Position numbers and translations under genes: made by a program
The notes under the pieces: generated by a model
What the model was told of the DNA's origin: nothing
The model's input: only the letters and a program-made list of their open reading frames with translations
Databases searched by the model: none
From: Phoronis australis
Lineage: Eukaryota > Phoronida > Phoronidae
NCBI GenBank assembly: GCA_002633005.1
Contig: NMRA01000466.1
Coordinates: forward strand, 100,633 to 164,632
DNA: 64,000 bases
Direction: 5' to 3'
In this document: positions 38,601 to 52,300 of the stretch, one piece after another
Position numbering within the stretch: position 1 is the stretch's first letter
Layout: each line of letters begins with the position of its first letter

Positions 38601-41600
38601 ATGGCCATCGAAAGTTAACCTTTCATCCAGAAATACACCCAAAATTATAATTTTGCTAATGTATGCTGTGTGTATATATTTAATAAATCACACGTTTCCT
38701 CCTGCGGAATTTCACAATGTGGCGAAGTGTTAATGATGTTTTGTCCACGACGAACAGAAATCTTCAAAGGACAACAATCACGGTTTTGGCCTATTAATAG
38801 GTATTGAAAACGACTTTCCCATCCAGTTTTGAAACAAAATAATGTTCTGTAACTCTTGACAACCCAAGTTTGGAGCAATATTCGGAAACTCCTTACAAAA
38901 TCTTCTAAACGGGCAAATGTAAATAACACTTTTGACAAATAAGGAAACAACTGGATGTAAAGACCACCCACCCAGCACCATAGTGTCCAATTTGTGACTC
39001 AGAGAGAAATAGTAGAATCTAGCTGTTAATACTCAAGTGGAACACCAGTAATGCATTAGCAAGTGACTAAACGAGTCTTGGTTAAAATCACCAAAGTAGG
39101 TTTAATATTCTAAGTTAAACAGCTAAAATTTAAACTGGGTGATTTGCACAGTGTACCCTATCCTGTTGATTGTTACAGCCATATTGACTTTTGACTGTGT
39201 CTTGCCTAATTCCTTCTTGGTATTATGTCTGTTTTGCTTCTGCCAGCGACAAATGTCACATCTTTACCTACAACAACAGCATCAATAAGTCAGTCTACAA
39301 CAACCCAAGCTACAACATCAACGAGTCGGCCAACAACAACTCCACATTCTACTACAAGCCTATCAACAACACGTCAGCCTACAACAACAACTCCACCAAC
39401 AGCATCAACAACGCGCCAGCCTTCAACAACACCTACTCCAACTACATTGCAGTCAACAACGACCCAGACAACAGTGTCAACAATGCTGCAGTCAACAACA
39501 ATGCAGCCAACAGCGTCGACAACTCGTCAGTCAACAACAGCCAAACCTACAGCGTCAACAACAGTGCAATCAACAACAACCCAGCCAACAGAAACAACAA
39601 CGCATCAGCCAACAACAACCCAAGTTACATCAACTACAAGTCGGCCGACAACAACACCCCAGCCAACTTCAACAACACTGCAGCCAACAACAACCCAGCC
39701 AACAGCATCTACAACACCCAAGCCAACAACAACACCTCAGCCTTCATCAACAACGCTTCAGCCAACAACAACAACCCAAGCTACTTCAACAACAAGTCAG
39801 TCGACAAGTCAACCCACAACAACATCCCAGCCAACATCGACAAGTCGACCAACAACAACTCAAACTTCGATGTCAACAACATCCATGCCAACAACTTCCC
39901 AACCAATAACTTCAACAACGCAGCAACCAACAACAACTCAACCCACAACAACACCCCAGACAACATCATCAACAACCCTTCAGCCAACAACAACGGCGCC
40001 TTGTAAGTATTGTTTGTGTTGGTGACCAAATGTTTTTGTTTGTTTATCTGCTGCAGATGAGAGTGATTTGTCTGTATCTGAGTTTCAACTTTGCTTTCAA
40101 CTTAAGTCTGGTGTTTTTCCATCACCGTTAGTCACTATGAGTGTCCATGGGCAATTTTTTGAAATTTGAAAAACATGGTGTTCATAGGCAAAATAGTGAC
40201 TTCAAGAAATTGTTGGTACTGAGTCATTGATCCTTTTTGGGAACAAAAGGTGACTTGGACTGGAGAAATACTCTTCGTTTATCAGAAATAAAACCAGATG
40301 CTGGCAACTGAATAGGCTGTCCTGAAATACACACATACCACGGAAATAAAGCGAGTGTGCAGTGCACACCTGTGAGCTACTCATTCAACTCGGGTTTTTC
40401 ACAAGTGGCCATCAAATGCTCCGTAAGTTTTCTTTATGTCACTTGGCTGAACGACTGTCAAAGATATAGAAAATTAGAGCAAATTTTGTTGAAACTTAAA
40501 AATCAGGAACGTAATTGGTGTGTGTTCAATAAATACTTTAAAAGAAATTTCCTAAAATGTTATTTTGCATCCTGAAAAGGTGCTTCTGACTGTAAACTGG
40601 AGCTGAGCTGTGAACAAGTAGCTAACTATGACATGTGGCCTTCAAGCGACGACTGGCCCACGCTGATGGAATTGGATTCATGTGCTTGTGTCTCATGTCC
40701 AAGTGGTTATGAACACAAGTTCTTTGAAACGTTGGATTCGCACATTTGCGTGACGAATACTACTGACTGCGAAAGTACGACAACAAGTCGCCCGACCACA
40801 ACGTCATCACGTGAGTTTTGAAGGACAATCGATAGTCTTTTGGTGGGCTCAAGTTAACTTGTCAGAATGATGTTTGGTTCATTTTGTAAATTTTTCTACC
40901 TTCAGCTGTTACTTGTGTTAGTACTACTGATCCTCCTGGTTTTTTACCTGTCAAAGTTTAAGGTATTGGATATGTTAAGTAAGTGATGCATTGGAGGTGT
41001 TTTATCTATTATTCCAATGGTCCATTGTACTCCAGTTGGGGAAAACAATGTGATTCATTTTGGGCGTGAAAGGGGTAACTAGTCAGTATATTGACTTAAA
41101 ATTTTGGAGAGTTGTAAGTGATGAATGTTGCTCATCAGGCCTTTATCCAGGATTTTGAAAATAGGGTGTCCAAAAAGGGGTTCCCAATATTCCAGGGCGT
41201 CCATAATTCTGACGCGTAACCCCCCCACCCCCAGCAACCCCCCAAACACACAGATTTTTTTTTTCAAAAAATGCATAGACCAAGGTTTTTACATCTAAGT
41301 TTACAAAACAGCCTTCTGTAGTGAGCATTTCCAATAAACAATTGGTGTAGACCAAGACTTTTACAATGCTATCAACCAAGTGTGAGCATAGCAACCTTGT
41401 ATATTCTTTGTATATACATTGTATATTTCTTCCTGCTTTGAAAAAAAAGGGCCCCCACTGAGCCTTCAGAGGCTTCCTAGTAATCATTACAATGTGTGTG
41501 TCCAAACTTGAAAGGTTCCTATTGACAGTGGGCGTCCAAATGATACATTGGGCGTCCTTGCCAGAGCTTCCATATTAGTGCTAGGGCGTCCATTTAGACG

Positions 41601-44600
41601 CCCAGGACGTACGCTGCATGAAGGCCTGTTGCTCATGTAGAGTTATGAAATTAGCATGCAAGGTCAGTGAACCCTGCTTTTGGTCTATAAATGTCCCACT
41701 TGCACTGTGTAACTAAACACACTGTAACAAAGAGTTTATGGTCCTGGCTCAGAGAAGATAGTTTGATTCTGCTGGTGGATCCATGAATAGATGAGCTTAC
41801 AATGTTGCTGTAATATGCCTGCACTCTGGTATTGCCTATCTTTAGTTGGAGTAACCTAGCAACTGGTTCCTGGGTGTAAGTGTTTAATCTTATTGGCTTG
41901 CTGATGCAATTATAATAATCTACTGAATGTTGTTTGTAGCTCTTAGGATTAAACAGTCTGGGGTATTGAATGTCTACTTGCAAGTTTGGTGGTTCATGGT
42001 CTTGATTCTTTTATTTTTTATCCAGAGATGATGTAGAAGCTGTGTCTTACTTGAGAATTCTTCGCATCCTTGTTAGAGCTTTGAATTTAACTGCAGTTAA
42101 TTTTCAGAATGGCATTTTGATGAACTACTGTATGGTAGGCTTGTACGAAGCTTTGGTTAAAAGCACAAACGAAATCAGAATAGTTTTGAACTTTTGTCTG
42201 AGGATTTAGTTAATTCTAAGATTATGGTCATTTCGTTTTGAAAATTAAATTTCTTTGTACGTTGTTTCCAAAAGCCACTACGACGACTGCTACCATGACA
42301 ACTACTGTGGCGTCTACCACCACGAGTGCGCCTTCAACAACAGTAACTACGTCTACTTCACAATCGACTACTGCACAATCAACAACAGTCCAGACAACAC
42401 CTCCTACCACCACAACATCACTTATGACTTCAACTACGACTTCGACTACGACTTCGACTAAGAAACCTACAACTACGCCTCCAGTCTGTAAGTATAATGT
42501 CAATAGCTATTGCAAAAACTGTGTTCAGCTTGAAGACTTGAGGTTTTTTGGGCCATGCCTCTACAGTCTTCTTTAATGATAAAAACTCTAAGAAGTACTG
42601 GATTTTCAAACAGCCTGTTCTTTTAAGAAAACCCTCCTTAACTGAAGTAGTGTCCTTTAAAAAAACTATTCTGTCATACCGACTTCCTGACATGCATGTT
42701 ATAAATCATGCAGTGTCACTGAACCAAGCTGTCACTCCTAGACCTGGAGAATCACACCATTATCTTTGCCACCGATTCCATGGCAGTGTTGATGAAAGTT
42801 CAATCTGGAAACCTCCCAGCCAACTGGGGTGTCTTCCGATCACGCCACCCTCATCATGTGGTGATCTGGTCTTTCGTACCTGGCCACGCTGGTGTCTTGA
42901 TTAATGAGCGTGCAGATTACCTCGCTGGCTCATGCACCACCAACCAACCCCTCTACTTATATTCGGCTGACGTTAAGCTGCTGGCTCGCAAACGCAACCA
43001 CGAGCAGACTGCATCCCAGCTGGCTGAGTTCAATGATGGCAGCCGCCTGCTCGAAGCCGGTATTATTTATGGCCATGCTGCGAAGAGTCACAAGAAGGGC
43101 CGTGCCCGAGTGCTGTCTAATCAAATGCTTACAGGCAACGTCAGCCCTGGAGTTCTGCGCCTTCTGCTGTCACGGGGATGGTCTGGGGAGGGGATTAATG
43201 CACCAGCATATCCCCAATGATCCTGTCCGTAACAGGTATTACAGGTATTACAGGTATTACTGAACCACTGTTTAGGAAATCATTTCCTTGCTCAGATCGT
43301 CGGCGGACCGAAGCATTTAAAATTTTACTCATATCGCGCACAAAAAGTCTGCTGGTTTTGCAATCCATGAACTGTTTGTGAACCTGGCATACGTGTTCTC
43401 AGGATTTTTTATTTAATCAAGAGAGATGTCTCTTGCTACAAGAGGTCACTACTGGGACAACTCGCAGTTGAGGCTGATTAATGGTCCACTTCTCTAACCT
43501 TTGGAAGTTCAGTAACAAAGTGAATTTTTCTGTTAGCTGTTAATTCATAACCTGTGAACACTATTTGATTATATGAGTCCATGTGGACTGCCGACCCGGT
43601 TGGTTTCCATGTGACGTTTTAGAAGGATCAGTTCCATACTTTTGTACTTCACTGACCCGAATGAAAATAAGGCTTCATGGTCTACACGTTCAAGACTTCA
43701 GAACATACATTTATACATCTGCCGTAAACATATACGTGTTTTCAACAGAATACTAGCCTCTCGTTTATGATTGAAGTGTGCAATTCACTTAGTACACAAC
43801 CTCAGTGAATATTGTCTGGAATGCACGTAATTGGACACGCTCTAATTGTTTTGACCACCATCGTCTGCAGCAGCAATGCAAATAAGTCAGCTGGAAATAG
43901 TTGGCGATCAGTGGAAGCGAAACTTTCGCCTCACGGTTGCTTGAATTTCGGCCTTTATCTAGTTGCCACAAGGGTCCCTTAAAAAAGTTCTTATGACCGG
44001 GGTCAGTTCGAATATTTTGGCGAAGTACGGGAATTGTATTGCCTACAGTCGCCAGCATTTTGTAGCTTTGGGTCGTCTAGAACCCTTAATTCGTCATGAA
44101 TATTCCTGTTTCTTCACCAAAAAATAAGCCACTATTGCTCATTTAAAAGGTAAATAAATTTAACTCTCCCCAGGATGACCAGTCCGATGTAAAAAGTATC
44201 TTTTTTAACTTAGATCAAAAAGACATGTCATTTTGAAGGTTGTTGAACACGCGGTGGATTTTCTTGAGATGTCGTGTTTCTCATAACCTTTAAAAATTTT
44301 TACTTGACTAGTCGCATACATGTGTGGTGGTTTGGCACAAAGATAACTCGAAAAAAATGTACAATGTATTAAATGGGAATAAGTATTGCCTGTAAATTAA
44401 GGAACATATATTAAATAGATGTATTGTCCATATTTGAAAGTCATTTTGCCTGTTCTACGAGTACTTTGTCATTCGCGCAGCTCTTTTTCCAGCATCAACA
44501 CTCACACGGCAATTGTCCAACACGATTGAATACATGAGGTTAAGCATTACGTGCATTTGAGTTGAAATATTGTTCAACGAACTGTATCCATCTTCATTGT

Positions 44601-47600
44601 TTTGGGTGATTTTAATTGTATTTTGTTGGTGAAAAATCATCCTAACCTCGCTTATTAGGTCTATTTCAGAAGCTATTAGCTCTTAAAACATCAACTGTTA
44701 TCAGTGTACCGTATAGCAATTTATTTCAACCAGTGATTTATTGCTGTAATATCATTACAAATGTAGTTACCGCCCTGTTCCTCACAAAATAACTTAAATC
44801 AATGCTCATGGCAAGAATAGGTGGTGGGTCAATGGTACTTGTACAATGAAAGGAACCAAAGAAATCATTGTTGCCATTCAAGGTCCTTTTTCTTACTAGG
44901 TGGCACATCTTGTAATTTGAAGCTGACCTGTGAGGAGACTGGGCGATATGACAGTTGGCCAATTGAGGATTCGGACTTTACACCGTTGGCGCCTATGTTC
45001 GTGGCTGGATGCAACTGCAAGGCATGTCCATCGGGATATGAGAAGAAATACGTTAAAAAATTTCTTATGAATATTTGTGTCAAGAAGAGTACCGATTGCA
45101 CAACCACTTCGACTACTGCGAGACCCACTACAACACCAAAATGTAAGACAAAATGGGTAATTTTAGCAAAGTTTCATAATTGTGACTGTGCGTTTACATG
45201 AAGGTGTCCTGGGTGACGCAGAAAGTAGAGACAAGTAAAGAACATTTAAGGTCCTCTGGCTGTTATACTTTAATCTTAAATGATCAAATGATTACGTTTT
45301 GTTAACCCAGTTGGGAACAATAGTACTCCTTGTTTTGTTAGAAATCCATAATATCACTTAATTGGTTAAAAGATACTGCAAATTTGAGGATCTATGTTTC
45401 AGTATTTATTTTTACGGTCTTTATGACCAAGGTTTGGCAAGCTCGTCTAAGTTGCATTTTCAAGAGAATTCTGAGAAATTTCATGAATTTTAGCTAAATA
45501 GCTAACAATATAGAACCTTTTCTATGCCCTGCTCTCTTTACTCACCATGTGATCCATGAGCACGTTAGTATATAATGCAATTAACAGGCTCAGCACATCA
45601 AGTAATACTCTGTTATGACCAGAATACAACCGGTCAGTTGATGTGGCCTTCTTTGTTAAAAGATTGGCTGCTGCCATACTCTCAGCTCATTGTCCTCCAC
45701 AATACAGAAAGCAGACGTTCTTTGATGTCATGCCAGCAGTGGATAAAAATGCAAACTGACCTAATTGAAGTTTGGTCTTATTTACACCTGGAAAAATAAT
45801 GTTTCAGTAGAAATTTGTTGGTAGTGACCACAAATTTTCAACCGGATCACACCTCAGATTTGCGTTTCAACCCTTAAAGAGTAATTCAAAAGTTTTCAGT
45901 GCCATTCATGTCCTGGAATGGTTCAACAGAAATGTGTTGATGTTGATAACCATTCTGCTAACTTCGTGTACAAACTGGAGTATGAGCCAAGAAATTGAAA
46001 GTTTAAGTTTCTTCTATAACAGAGAACACCGCACCACATCTGGTTGTTGGTGTACCGTATTCGCCGTAATTACCGCCTAGGGCCCTTAGAAAAGTTCGTT
46101 TCGGGGAAGGGGGCGCTTATTATAACCCAAGGCCGTTGAAACCCGTCTCTGAAACGGGTGAAATCGGAAGCTAAGATTCATTATATTTACGCTCTGTGAC
46201 GTATCTGTAATCTATGAAAGACTTGCTATCAAACTTTGCTGCTAAATTACGATCGTTTTACAGAAAATTGTGCTGAAATCCCAGGGCGAAAACTCGCCGA
46301 CTGCCTGCCTCGCAATCGTCGATATGGCGACTTGAATGCTTGAATAAAAATACAGTTTCGATTCAAGCAAATTACCTGAAATCCTCCTTAAGTTTTCCAA
46401 ATTTGGCGTCCCAAAGATTTTTAAGTTCCCATGGAGTCAGGATCACGGCAAGTTTAAGTACAAATCTGTGCTGATATCATGCTATCTACATGTATGATTG
46501 CCAACATGAGAAAAATGTCTGGATGAACACACATGTTTTTGTCACGTGACGTTTGTTTTGAAGTTGTCTGCGTTTGTGAGTAAGCGAGCGCATGCGTGTC
46601 ACCAGAGTTCATTTGCCAGAGCAGAGACCGTCTTTTGGCCAGAGCCACGAACTAGATGTGCATTGTATCTAAAGAAATTTGAACAAGCAGTAGGCCTAAA
46701 CCAGAGCGTGTTTCATTCAGCACTTGCCAGTCTCATGAGCTAAAAACCTTGGACATTTGTCTCGGTAAGGCCATATTAGTCGCCGAGTAGCTGGATGCAT
46801 ACGTGACTATCTGACAGTTATTTTTCGGTGTAAGGGTGTGTAAGCATTCACTGTCAGTGGTTGTTTTATCGGATATTTGGCTTAAAAACACCAATTATGG
46901 TTAATCAAACAATTCATTTTAAAAATAACGCAAACATTTTTTGTAGTATGAGAAACTGTCAGAAATTAGTGCGAATATTCATTTCTTGCCAATGATATGC
47001 TACCCGTTTCATGAATGGATAGTTCCCGACTAATGTCTTTGATGACAGGTTCATGTACGTAGCGCGCGCTTCCTGGCCACGTGCTTTTAACACTGGCTAA
47101 GCTGTTTATTAGTCTTCGATTCGCGATTTTCACGTGTAGGCCTACAAAGAAATTTGGATTCCTGTTGAAAGCGGGAAATATCTACAAAGCAATCCCGTAG
47201 ACAAGTACACCATTTCTGTTCTGAAAGGCCAGACCATTGGTCCTCGCAATATCAGCAGAACTTTTGTGTTCACTGTGAGGCATTGCGGAAGTTTGAAGTG
47301 TATATTCACGGCTAAATACCGACATAACGGCGAGGCTCGTGGTCTACAAATTCTGCGCACAATGATTTTTTTCAGGACTGTCGAATATTATTCATTGAAG
47401 ACGTTACTGTAGAATTTTAGGACTGTAGGTAAGGCATTTTTGGCACGTACACGTTCCTGAACTGGGCGCTTATTTTAGCAAAGTCTGAAAACGCGTGGGG
47501 GGAAAGCGCTTATAGGGGTATGGGCGGTTATTACAGCGAATACGGTAATGCTCATTTTAAAAGCGACTTTGAATAAATCATCTAAAGCTGCAGCCAATTA

Positions 47601-50600
47601 CCTGACATTCTCAACACACTCCCTATGTACCTGACTGTATATTTCAGCACATTAAAGGGTTATCCAGCCATCAGGCTTGGAGTTTTCCTCTTTTAAAAGG
47701 ATTTCCTCTTTTTGTTTCAATTTCCTCTTATTTGATTTCCAGTCTCCTCTTTTTTGTCTCTTTTTTGTCATTGTTTTGACTTTATTTTATTCATGCAAAA
47801 ACATTTTTTCAGTTAAATTTTTAATTTTAGAAAAATATTTCTATCATACAAGCCTATTTATTTGAGACATGATATACCACCTGAAACTTTTTCTTCCTTT
47901 AAATTTTTCATTGGTCATTCCAATCCTTGGACTTAACTGGAGTTTGATTGACTAATCACAGGTGTTATACCAGAGAAGTGCTATGTGAATGTATCCTGTG
48001 ACCAGCAGTTATCTGACAAGTTTAAAGCTGACTTGCCTGGGGAAGGCCTTGCCTACATTCTACTGTCTAATGAGTGTACAGAGGCACTGAAGTGTGGCTC
48101 ATGTGCTGCTGGAGCTAAAGCCGAGGAGAACAAATGTGTTCGGTTGCAGGAGAATTGCACAAGGTGCTATTGCAATAGCACCAACACCACATTGTCTGTA
48201 AGTGGCATTAGAAAACGCATGTTTTAACTGTTTTGAGTTATGAAACTTGGGTTACCTTATGCCGTGTGCATTGCGTCTTGAGTGCGCAGGTCAAATGGTA
48301 CAGCCCACTGCCTGACACGTCATATGAGCTATACTGTTGAGAATTCTCCAACTGGTCAAAAAGGTCCTTCTGGCTTATTAAAATTTTTGGTCCAATTATT
48401 TCTTTATATAATGTAGACATGCTTTTTGCATGTTACTGTGCGTGGTATGTTGATTGTGCCATGCAGGTGTTGACTTGTGTGGATGGAATTAAATCATTCT
48501 GGAACCAATGTTGCTTTGGTATCTGATGGACATCATCGAGACTAACATCTTGACCACTTGACCACCAAAAAGGCTCTCAACAGGTTACTCACGTTGCGTT
48601 ACTTCTCATGACGTGACGACGTGACCGTTCACGGAGATATGATTTGGTCACAAAGGCTATCTAACAAAAAATGAACCGGTGACATTTTGTGTCACAAGCA
48701 CCTTCTCATCCGAACACAGCTTCAATAAGCAGCAGAAAGCCATGTCACTGACTGTAAATCATTCCATTTGTTAAAACACCCACAAAGAGCTCATCCATGC
48801 CAGATCTTTAATTGTACCAATTTAATACAAAATACATGGCAGACAAATGACATTTAATTGGCTAATGTTTGTGTAAAATAATGCCAGGTTAATGCTTTTT
48901 TGTGTATATGATCTGAACCATTGCTACTTTCAGACAATATTTTGAAAATTTGTGGGCACTGACAACAATGTTAGACAGCCTTGAAAAATATGTATACATA
49001 AAATTATAATTTTAGCAATGTTTATTTTTGTCTGAAATGGGTGAGACTTCATCCAGAGTTCTGTGTATAAACAAAAGTCTATAATTACACTTTACATTTA
49101 CTTTTACTAAAGCTGTGTGCTATGTCCTCTGTCATGGTTGATTGATTTGCATGCTACCAAATGTGACTAAGTTTTTAATTTGTAATATTCAAATTTGTGT
49201 AATCCTACTGTTCTGTCGGAGAATGATTTATTGTTATCATTATGATGATGATTATTAATTCTCATTTTTGATCAGAAGTCACAGGTAGGTAGACCAAACC
49301 CAAACCTTTGAAAATAACCAACCCTTCTTTTCCCCGATTGCACCCCACTCCCTGCTCTGATAGACTGAGCTTTGGTGCACTTAAAGTTTGGATGGTGCAA
49401 TAATCTGTTGTTCTTTTGTGTCATAATTGCGGGTAAAGTTCACTGAATCTTCAAAAAATAAAATTGAAATCTTTTTTTCACTAAAATTTCATAGCAGAAG
49501 TTTCTGTTTTTCAAATGAGTTCAGTTTTCATTTGGGTTCTTAGGTTAAAATTTCCATATTATGCCAGATGAAATTTGTGATGACATTTTCAAATTGTATT
49601 AATACAATACATTCCACCTGTACATTCACTGAAGTTTCGGATGTTTTTCTCAGACATTTCTTCATTTTCCACACAGAATTACACTGGGTAACATCCACAT
49701 CTAATCAAAAGTGTAGGTTTTGTCATACATTTTTTGTCAAAATACTGTTGCTGGATTTTAGCTTCATCTGAAATGCTTCAGTGTATTGAATTTGCTTACA
49801 ACACTCATAACTGGTGGCTACTCACAGTTTGCTGGCTGTTATTGTGGGCCTAATGTACCTCAACAGAAGACTTGAAATTGAAGAGAATAAAGTTTTCCTC
49901 GTCCCACATTGGCTTGATTAGTTTTGCAGATTAAAGATTATACTTTTTGTCAGCATAATCAAATTGTTGGTTGATGATGTTGACGGTAAAATTTCTTCAT
50001 ATCTTTGAGAACTTTCGCTTTCTGTTCATACACTGGCGTGTTATAGCATATACACACACTGATCCTTTCCTGTTATTTCAAGTATTCTCGCAGTTGTGCA
50101 TCCTTAGAGGTGAAGAGCAGGCGTCTGTGTCTTGCTTGATCATCGTCTGCTCTTCAAAGTAGCCATAGCTGAAGATTGGTCTTTAACAAAACTTCAATTC
50201 GTTTCTGTTTAATGTTGAATTTTAGAGTATATTATTTCCATCTCTGTTATGTTGTTTCCGTCGAGTTATTCTTTGCTGTCTTTAATTTTGTGTTAACTTT
50301 GTTTTTGTGTTCCGTTTTTTTATTGAAATTTTTCAACATAAGGAAAGCAGTCATTCATTGCTGCACACCATTGAAGATCTTCGTGCAATTCCTGTATTTT
50401 CCTTGCAGTATTTTATCAGTGTTTTATGACTACTTCCATAGTGTGGGTACTGAAGTAAGCGAGTACAAGGTTAGCTCATATGTCCCCACAACTTTCTTAT
50501 TTGCTTTGATGTTGAAGAAAGCATGCGTGCACCTAGGGGGGGGGGGGNCCCGAAATGGGCACACAGGTCAGCCTCAGAGAAACGAAAAGTCCGAGAAAAT

Positions 50601-52269
50601 GAGACAAAAGTCCACTAAAAAGGCACGAATGCACAATTCATAGCTCTGAACGTGGTGCCCTCCTTTTTTAGTCCCATGTGTTTTCTTGTTACTAAAAGGT
50701 CCACATTGTCAAAAATTCGACCCCCCTGTATTTTATTCTGGGTGTGCGCATGGAAACATGATGCTTTTTGCTTCAGTACTTTACAAAATTATTTTGTTAA
50801 TTACTTCTTATATGTACTAACCAGAGTGAATGTCGATTGATTATTCTGAGATTTTTCACTTCTCTGGCAAGACATTAACTGATTTCTTCTGATACATAAA
50901 CCCAAGCCATTTTCCAGTTTGCATATCAAGTTTTCCCGACTTCGGTTAGCTCCAGGCAACTTCTTTGACCTTTGTACACTGTCCATTGCAGGATACTGAA
51001 CACTGTGACTTTATGGACAGCTGCAAGACCTGCGAATGCCTCTGGTCCAACTACACATACATCTGGGCCAACTGCAAACCTCTTCCTGGTTGCCAACCAA
51101 CAACCACTACAAGTAGGCCAACAACAACATTGTCATCTGCCACAAGTACTCCTACAACAGAAACTACTGTAGCCAGCACCACAAGGAGTACGGTGCCACC
51201 ACCAACAACAACACCTAATGGAACAATCCTAACAACACAATCGACATACTCAACAACATTGTCAACAACGCGACGACCAACAACAAGTGCTCCAGGTAAT
51301 CAAAGTAGTTTTCGTTTATCTTTGGTGTCTTGTAATATACAGACAAATGAGGTGTTTTTTAAGGTCAAGTTTGCAGATGTACTGTTTGTTTGACTTTTAT
51401 TCAACATTGAACCATTCATGGAAGGATAGTAGGAAAGTTAGGGCCAGAGAAGGAATGCAGTGTCTTAATGCTGAAATTTGGCTAACTTTGGAGTGTAAGA
51501 GTGTAATACTTTAAAAAATAGCTGGTAGGGCTCAAAGAAAACTATCAGATACTAGTATTTGTACACTGCTTTACCAAAGACTGTTGGTGAATTCTTTTTA
51601 AAGTGATCCACTGTTGCAAGAGGGATGTAAAAATGGAACTTTTATTATTTTCTTGAAAATGCTTTACAAAGCAGAAGTTAAAACGAAATTTTAGTTAAGA
51701 AATCTAACATCTTTGAGATAACATTTTGACAATTTATATCAAGCAAAACTTTGGTCATGGCGTTATTTTACTAAGTTTTAATACAAAGACATGGTTATGT
51801 CACCTGATTATTGGCAGATTAAATTCTGTAGACTTTAGTACTTTGTCAACTTGTATAGTTTTGAAGGTCATTACTGATGGTGTTACTGTTGATATACCTT
51901 AGTTTGTTGGTGAGTTATCAATACCATTTCTCTTGTCCTATGTGTAGAGCGCTGTACTGATCCTAAGCCAGCGTTGTATAACCCTGCTGTGAAGGTTTCG
52001 CTTGATGCCTCGTCGTACTGGAATGACTCCTACACACCAAATGCAGCCAACATGGATAACCCATTTGGCTGGCTGGCTGAACCTTCGGATCATTACCCCT
52101 ACTTGGAGGTGGTGTTCCGCGTGTCCGTCACTGTGTATGGTATCTTGCTGAAGGGAAGGAATTTGGGGAATCTGACCATGGAATACAGGAACAATGCTAG
52201 TGATCCGTGGATTACTCATGATTTTGTGAGTTTTCAAACATTTAAGATATCAATTTAGGTGTGCGCGCG

Positions 52270-52300
<31 letters not shown>

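Noticed and set aside
39191-40006. Asn-rich 271-codon ORF over exon 17
   Set aside because: Frame shadow of the Thr/Gln-rich PTS frame; it does not join exon 16 or exon 18 in phase.
40911-40971. Possible exon after the CTACCTTCAG acceptor
   Set aside because: Reads PVTCVSTTDPPGF and then a TAA stop with no usable donor before it.
50176-50643. 155-codon ORF with hydrophobic start
   Set aside because: Phe/Leu-rich because the DNA is T-rich; it crosses the N at 50547 and has no domain.
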